Source: Mitsuaria sp. WAJ17
GTDB taxonomy: Bacteria; Pseudomonadota; Gammaproteobacteria; Burkholderiales; Burkholderiaceae_C
DNA length: 64,000 nucleotides
NCBI RefSeq assembly: GCF_014174515.1
Contig: NZ_JACJUG010000008.1
Coordinates: forward strand, 62,001-126,000
Direction: 5' to 3'
Shown: one piece after another, positions 58,818 through 64,000 of the stretch
How positions within the stretch are numbered: position 1 is the stretch's first letter
Layout: the number at the start of each line of letters is the position of its first letter
Notes under the pieces: generated by a model
Database searches by the model: none
What the model was told of the DNA's origin: nothing
Seen by the model: only the letters and a program-made list of their open reading frames with translations
Position numbers and translations under genes: made by a program

Positions 58818-58957
58818 GGTCAAGTAAGACAAGCTCGGCCGCCCTGAAGTCCAGGGGCTGCCCATCACTCATCGAGCCCGGGCCGCAGCCCTGCGGTGCC
58901 GGGCCTCATTTCAGGGCAAGAGCCCAGGTCTGGTCCAGACCTCCTGAGGATGCCTCC

Positions 58958-60862
58958 ATGAACCGTTATCCCTTGTGGAAGTACGCGCTGCTGATCGTGG
59001 CGCTGCTGATCGGTCTGATCTACACCCTGCCCAATTTCTTCGGCGAAGCGCCCGCGGTGCAGGTCTCCAGTGGCAAGGCCACGGTCAAGCTGGACGCCGC
59101 CATGGTGGCCCGCGTCGAGGCGGCCATCCAGGCAGCCGGCGTCAAGGCGAGCACGGTGGCCTTCGAGGGCAATTCCGTCCGTGCCCGCTTCAACGACACC
59201 GACACCCAGCTCAAGGCCAAGGACGCCATCAACAAGGCGATCAATGCCGATCTGGCCGACCCATCCTACATCGTGGCGCTGAACCTGGTCTCGCGCTCGC
59301 CGGAGTGGCTCAAGAGCCTGCATGCCTTCCCCATGTACCTGGGCCTGGACCTGCGCGGCGGCGTGCACTTCCTAATGCAGGTGGATATGAAGGCGGCCAT
59401 CGCCAAGAAGGTCGAGTCCCTGGTCGGTGACGCCCGCAGCATGCTGCGCGAGAAGAGCCTGCGCCATGCCGGCATCAGCAAGGATGGCAACGACCTCGTC
59501 ATCGCCTTCCGCGACGCCGAGACCCGCACGGCCGCACTGGCCCTGCTGTCCGACAAGCTGCCCGACATTCAGTGGCTGGCCCAGGGTGAGGGCAGCGAAC
59601 TGAGCTTGCGCGGCAGCTTCAAGCCGCAATCCCTGGTCGCGGTGCAGGAAGCCGCGCTCAAGCAGAACATCACCACCCTGCAGAACCGGGTTAACGAGCT
59701 GGGCGTGGCCGAGCCCGTGATTCAGCAGCAGGGCCTGGACCGCGTCATCGTGCAGTTGCCTGGTGTGCAGGACACGGCCAAGGCCAAGGACATCATTGGC
59801 CGCACGGCCAACCTGGAGTTCCGTTTGGCCGACATGTCGGCCGAGGCCCAGGCCGCGCTGGCAGGCACCGGCCCTGTGCCCTTCGGTCGCGAGCGCTTCG
59901 GCGTGGGCCGTGGCGCCCCGGTGATCGTGTACAAGGAGGCCATCGTCACCGGCGACATGCTGACCGATGCCCAGCCCCGCCAGGACGAAAACCACCAGCC
60001 CGCCGTGTCCGTCCGACTGGATGCCAAGGGCGGCCGCCAGATGAAGGAGATGTCGCGCGCCAACGTGGGCAACTACATGGCCGCCATCCTGTTCGAGAAG
60101 GGCAAGGGCGAGGTGCTCACCGTGGCCCGTATCAACAGTGAGCTGAGCGCCGACTTCCAGATCACTGGCATGGGCTCCACTGAGAACGCCACCGACCTGG
60201 CCCTGCTGCTGCGCGCCGGCGGCCTGGCCGCGCCGATGGAAGTCATCGAGGAGCGCACCATCGGCCCGACGCTGGGTGCCGAGAATATCGCCAAGGGCAT
60301 GCACAGCGTGGCCTGGGGCTTTGCAGCGGTGGCGCTGTTCATGTGCCTCTACTACATGCTCTTCGGCGTGTTCTCCACGCTGGCGCTGGGCTTCAACCTG
60401 TTGATGCTGGTGGCCGTGCTGTCCATGCTGCAGGCCACGCTTTCGCTGCCGGGCATGGCCGCCATCGCCCTGGTCTTGGGCATGGCCATCGACTCCAACG
60501 TGCTCATCAACGAGCGCGTCCGCGAGGAGCTGCGCAGCGGCGCCTCGCCACAGGCGGCCATTTTCGCGGGCTATGAGCGCGCCTGGGCCACCATTCTGGA
60601 CTCCAACGTCACCACCCTGATCGCCGGCCTGGCCCTGCTGGCCTTCGGCTCGGGCGCCGTGCGCGGCTTTGCCGTGGTGCACTGCCTGGGCATCATGACC
60701 TCCATGTTCTCCTCGGTGATGTTCTCTCGCGCCCTGGTCAACCTCTGGTATGGCCGTCAGAAGAAGCTGAAGTCCCTCTCCGTGGGCCAGGTGTGGAAGC
60801 CGGCTGCCGAACCCGGCAGCGTCTCCGCCGATGGTGCCGAAGTGACCGAAGGCAAGGCCTGA
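58958..60862 (+). CDS. secD: protein translocase subunit SecD
   Basis: 634 residues. An N-terminal membrane helix (YALLIVALLIGLIYTLPNFF), a large periplasmic domain with LGLDLRGGVHFLMQVD and NRVNELGVAEPVIQQQG, and five C-terminal membrane helices containing the GMAIDSNVLINERVREE proton-relay region. It uses the proton motive force to pull proteins out of SecYEG. secF starts 20 bases later. Confidence 0.98.
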   Translation: MNRYPLWKYALLIVALLIGLIYTLPNFFGEAPAVQVSSGKATVKLDAAMVARVEAAIQAAGVKASTVAFEGNSVRARFNDTDTQLKAKDAINKAINADLADPSYIVALNLVSRSPEWLKSLHAFPMYLGLDLRGGVHFLMQVDMKAAIAKKVESLVGDARSMLREKSLRHAGISKDGNDLVIAFRDAETRTAALALLSDKLPDIQWLAQGEGSELSLRGSFKPQSLVAVQEAALKQNITTLQNRVNELGVAEPVIQQQGLDRVIVQLPGVQDTAKAKDIIGRTANLEFRLADMSAEAQAALAGTGPVPFGRERFGVGRGAPVIVYKEAIVTGDMLTDAQPRQDENHQPAVSVRLDAKGGRQMKEMSRANVGNYMAAILFEKGKGEVLTVARINSELSADFQITGMGSTENATDLALLLRAGGLAAPMEVIEERTIGPTLGAENIAKGMHSVAWGFAAVALFMCLYYMLFGVFSTLALGFNLLMLVAVLSMLQATLSLPGMAAIALVLGMAIDSNVLINERVREELRSGASPQAAIFAGYERAWATILDSNVTTLIAGLALLAFGSGAVRGFAVVHCLGIMTSMFSSVMFSRALVNLWYGRQKKLKSLSVGQVWKPAAEPGSVSADGAEVTEGKA

Positions 60863-60882
60863 CCCCCTGACAGGAATCCGAC

Positions 60883-61920
60883 ATGGAACTCTTCCGAATC
60901 AAGCGGGACATCCCGTTCATGAAGCACGCGTTGGTCTTCAACGCGATCTCCTTTCTCACCTTCGCAGCCGCCGTCTTCTTCCTGATCACACGGGGCCTGC
61001 ATTACTCCATCGAGTTCACCGGCGGCACCGTCGTCGAGGTCGCGTACGCCCAGAGCGCCGACATCGAGAAAACCCGGACCACGGTCGAGCACATGGGCTT
61101 CGGCGAGGTGACGGTGCAGAAGTTCGGCACCTCGCATGACGTGATGATCAAGATGCCGCCCCACAAGGCGATCAAGCAGGACAAGGTCGTCGAGAAGGTC
61201 TTCGCCGAGCTCTGCGCCGCAGAACAGGGTCAGGTCTCCAAGCGCCAGACGGTCTCCGACAAGGGGGAGGCCATCGAGAAGGACGTCTGCACCACAGCCG
61301 CCAATGCAGAGCCGGTCAAGCTCTCGCGCAGTGAGGTCGTGGGCCCCTCGGTGGGTGCCGAGTTGGCCGCGGATGCGGGCAAGGCCCTGGCCATGACCGT
61401 CGTCGGCATCATGGTCTACCTGGCCTTCCGCTTCGAGTGGAAGTTTGCCGTGGCCGGCATCATCGCCAACCTGCACGACGTGGTCATCATCCTGGGCTTC
61501 TTCGCCTTCTTCCAGTGGGAGTTCTCGCTCTCCGTGCTGGCCGCCGTGCTGGCAGTGCTGGGCTATTCGGTGAACGAGTCGGTGGTGATCTTCGACCGGG
61601 TGCGCGAGGCCTTCCGCAAGTACCGCAAGCTGACGACGCACGAGGTGATCGACCACGCCATCACCTCCACCATGAGCCGCACCTTCATCACCCACGGCTG
61701 CACGCAGCTGATGGTGCTGTCTATGCTGCTGTTCGGCGGCCCCACGCTGAAGTACTTTGCGGTGGCGCTGACCATCGGCATCTGCTTCGGTATCTATTCC
61801 TCCGTGTTCGTGGCCGCGGCCATCGCCATGTGGCTGGGCGTGAAGCGCGAGGATCTTGTCAAGGTCGGTTCCTCGACCAAGGAAGACCCGGACGATCCGA
61901 ACGCCGGAGCGGTGGTGTAG
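60883..61920 (+). CDS. secF: protein translocase subunit SecF
   Basis: 345 residues with six membrane helices. The SecF hallmarks are FTGGTVVEV near the N-terminus, GYSVNESVVIFDRVREAFRK and TLKYFAVALTIGICFGIYSSVFVA. It forms a complex with SecD and YajC. Confidence 0.98.
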   Translation: MELFRIKRDIPFMKHALVFNAISFLTFAAAVFFLITRGLHYSIEFTGGTVVEVAYAQSADIEKTRTTVEHMGFGEVTVQKFGTSHDVMIKMPPHKAIKQDKVVEKVFAELCAAEQGQVSKRQTVSDKGEAIEKDVCTTAANAEPVKLSRSEVVGPSVGAELAADAGKALAMTVVGIMVYLAFRFEWKFAVAGIIANLHDVVIILGFFAFFQWEFSLSVLAAVLAVLGYSVNESVVIFDRVREAFRKYRKLTTHEVIDHAITSTMSRTFITHGCTQLMVLSMLLFGGPTLKYFAVALTIGICFGIYSSVFVAAAIAMWLGVKREDLVKVGSSTKEDPDDPNAGAVV

Positions 61921-61956
61921 AGTCGTCCGCATGGTCGACTCCCTGTTCCCTGGCCC

Positions 61957-64000
61957 ATGAGCGGCACTGATCCGCGCCGGCAAGCCCAGGCGGCCCAGGC
62001 ACGGCGCGTCTTCAGCGAGGCCGTGGTGCGCGGCATTGCCGCGGCCGGGGCCGCGCTCCATGAGGCGGGCGCTCAGTTGCTGCTGCTGCCGGCGGAACAT
62101 GCGGTGAGCGTGTCCCGCCGCGACTGCGTGGGCCTCTGGCAGCGCCGCGGCGTGGTCTGGCTGAGCATGCTGCGCGACGCCGTGCGATCGGCCTCGACAC
62201 AGGGGGTCCCGGATCACGTAACGGTCAGCGGCAGTGCCAGCCTGAGCCTGGTCGATGACGACACCATCGAGCGCCAGATCACCGCCTCCCGCCTGGCCCT
62301 GGCCATGATGGACAAGGCCACCTGGGAATTCAACGACCTGCGCACCCGCATGCTCCTGCTCGAGGGGCATGAGGATCTCGCGACGAATGATTTGCTGCGC
62401 GCACAGGCACTGGCCCGGCTTGTCCTTGATTGTTGGTACGCCAGTGGCCTCACGCGAACGGAATGGCAGCTATTCCTCTCCAACTTGCACGAGGAGATGT
62501 CGCACCTGCTGCTGGAGGCCTACCACGAGACCAATGACTGGCTGATGCAGCAGGGCGTCCTGCCGGAAGTCGATCTGCGGCCTTACATCCGCCGCACGCC
62601 TGGCAGCCGCAGCGCGGTTCCCCCTGTGGACGCCTCACAGGATCCCGCCTTTGCCCCGACCACCCTGTATGCCCGAGGCATGGGCGCCATGCCCGAGGGC
62701 CTGCCTCTCCCTGGGGGGGGCGCTGCACTGCGCGATGCCCAGGCACCGCCGGCCGGTGGTGCTGGCGCAGGCATGGTGAAGTCTGCCGTGCGCAACTCGG
62801 CCGAGCAGGTGATGGCCCAGCTGCAGCGGGTGCTCAATCGCCAGGTGCCGGGCATGGCGTCAGCGGGTGCGGGACCGCAAGGGGGGCAGGGCGCATCACC
62901 GCCCCAGCCGCTTGATCCGCGCGGCGAGCGCGCCGGCCCTGTCACCCTGACCGGCCGCCTGCATGCGGCCATCAACCACGCCCAGGAGATGCTGCGCCAT
63001 CGCGCGCAGCCCCAGGGGGGGGCCGCCGGCATGGGCAGTGCGGGTGGCACGGCCAGCGTGTCGCCCAGCATGGGGGCCTCGGTGCGCGAGGTGCCGCCGC
63101 CCCAGCAACTGGAAGAGCTCAAGGCCCGCAACCTGGCCGTCAAGCAGGTGCTCAAGCAGGCCGCGGACACGCCGGCCGAGCGCGCCACCATTGAGGTCGT
63201 GGCCCTGCTGTTCCAGTCCATTCTCACCGAGGAGCGCATCCCTGCGACGGTGCGCGTGTGGTTTGCCCGGCTGCAGATGCCGGTGCTGCGCGTGGCCATC
63301 AGCGAACCCGACTTCTTTGCCACGACCGACCATCCCGCGCGGCGCTTGATCGATCGCATGGGGGCGTGCGTGATGGGCTTCAACACCTCGTCCGGCGGCG
63401 ATGTCAGCGAGGCGGTGGAGCGAGAGATCAAGCGCGTGGTGCAGGTGGTGGAGGCCTATCCCGACACCGGTCGCCGCGTTTTCCAGACGGTGCTGACCGA
63501 GTTTGAGAAGTTCCTGGCGCACTACTTCGAGCAGGAGAACAGCGCCAGCATCAAGGGCGTTTCCCTGGCTCAGCAGGTGGAGCAGCGGGAGACCCTGGCC
63601 ATCCAATACACCATCGAGCTTCGCAAGATGCTCAACCAGGTGCCCGTTCAGGACGGCGTTCGGGACTTCCTGTTCCAGACCTGGGCCGATGTACTGGCGG
63701 TGACTGCGGTGCGGGCCGGCGCGCAGGCCGAGGTGACCAGGCAGATGAAGCGTGCCGCAGCCGACCTCATCTGGTCCGCTACGGCCAAGGTGTCCCGCGA
63801 GGAGCGCGCCGAAGTCATCCGCCGTCTTCCGCCGCTGCTGAAGGTGTTGCGAGAGGGTATGGGCCATGCCGGGCTGTCCACCATGAAGCAGGACGAACAG
63901 ATCCGGGCCCTCAACAACTCCCTGGCCGCGGCTTTCACCGCCAAGACGGCCACCATCCCGCCGGACAGGCTGGAAGAGCTGATGAGCCAGCTGGAGACGC
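61957..64000 (+). CDS. DUF1631-family protein, N-terminal part
   Basis: The frame from ATG 61957 (MSGTDPRRQAQAAQ) stays open to the window end, 681 codons, so the C-terminus is missing. It has no signal peptide. Helical blocks with LSLVDDDTIERQITASRL near residue 90, a Pro/Gly/Ala-rich low-complexity stretch at about 205-385, and then KARNLAVKQVLKQAADTP and SEPDFFATTDHPARRLIDRMG, which I associate with DUF1631, a family of unknown function in beta- and gamma-proteobacteria. No clear ribosome binding site precedes the ATG, so the start is uncertain. Confidence 0.75.
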   Translation, partial: MSGTDPRRQAQAAQARRVFSEAVVRGIAAAGAALHEAGAQLLLLPAEHAVSVSRRDCVGLWQRRGVVWLSMLRDAVRSASTQGVPDHVTVSGSASLSLVDDDTIERQITASRLALAMMDKATWEFNDLRTRMLLLEGHEDLATNDLLRAQALARLVLDCWYASGLTRTEWQLFLSNLHEEMSHLLLEAYHETNDWLMQQGVLPEVDLRPYIRRTPGSRSAVPPVDASQDPAFAPTTLYARGMGAMPEGLPLPGGGAALRDAQAPPAGGAGAGMVKSAVRNSAEQVMAQLQRVLNRQVPGMASAGAGPQGGQGASPPQPLDPRGERAGPVTLTGRLHAAINHAQEMLRHRAQPQGGAAGMGSAGGTASVSPSMGASVREVPPPQQLEELKARNLAVKQVLKQAADTPAERATIEVVALLFQSILTEERIPATVRVWFARLQMPVLRVAISEPDFFATTDHPARRLIDRMGACVMGFNTSSGGDVSEAVEREIKRVVQVVEAYPDTGRRVFQTVLTEFEKFLAHYFEQENSASIKGVSLAQQVEQRETLAIQYTIELRKMLNQVPVQDGVRDFLFQTWADVLAVTAVRAGAQAEVTRQMKRAAADLIWSATAKVSREERAEVIRRLPPLLKVLREGMGHAGLSTMKQDEQIRALNNSLAAAFTAKTATIPPDRLEELMSQLET

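Overview
The window is about 64 kb of GC-rich chromosome. It carries the large translation/transcription gene block of a beta-proteobacterium, most likely Burkholderiales in or near the Comamonadaceae/Sphaerotilaceae (Roseateles- or Rubrivivax-like). This rests on gene order, the sequence character of RpoB/RpoC and the ribosomal proteins, two tuf copies flanking the rpoBC-str block, a TTG-started rplJ and an Xanthomonas-Caulobacter-type TonB receptor. The genus assignment is inference.

Layout. (1) 1-4.6 kb: the 3' end of a bacteriocin/peptide-type ABC exporter, then a TonB-dependent receptor on the minus strand. (2) 5.2-19.4 kb: tRNA-Tyr, -Gly, -Thr, tuf, tRNA-Trp, secE, nusG, rplKAJL, rpoBC. 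(3) 19.4-21.0 kb: a small accessory patch, consisting of an internally decayed ISL3-type insertion sequence sitting in the rpoC terminator with a near-perfect 8-bp target duplication, and an orphan PIN-domain gene. (4) 21.2-26.5 kb: rpsL, rpsG, fusA, a second tuf (same protein, three synonymous differences found by eye) and rpsJ, closed by a terminator. (5) 26.5-41.9 kb: the rest of the S10 operon (rplC to rpsQ), a peroxiredoxin gene placed between S10 and spc, the spc operon through secY, infA and rpmJ, and the alpha operon (rpsM, rpsK, rpsD, rpoA, rplQ), with terminator-like hairpins bracketing rpsD.

(6) 42.0-47.4 kb: dsbD, two identical tRNA-fMet genes, a ProQ-family RNA chaperone with a basic disordered tail, an ArsR-type regulator, thymidine kinase, and two paralogous small four-cysteine proteins of unknown function. 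(7) 47.6-58.3 kb: a catabolic/transport region. It holds a crotonase-family protein lacking the usual catalytic glutamates, a Liv-type ABC transporter whose second permease and first ATPase are fused, an unknown exported protein, and on the minus strand a trans-4-hydroxy-L-proline degradation operon (epimerase, three-subunit dehydrogenase, deaminase, GntR regulator) behind a near-consensus promoter. (8) 58.5-64 kb: yajC, secD, secF and a DUF1631-type gene running off the end.

Most of the window is conserved housekeeping DNA. The parts that may hold something undescribed are the paired four-cysteine proteins, the crotonase with altered active site, the Liv fusion beside the hydroxyproline cluster, the peroxiredoxin in the ribosomal superoperon, and the IS remnant in the rpoC terminator. 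No complete new defence or mobile system was seen, and no CRISPR array or rRNA gene.
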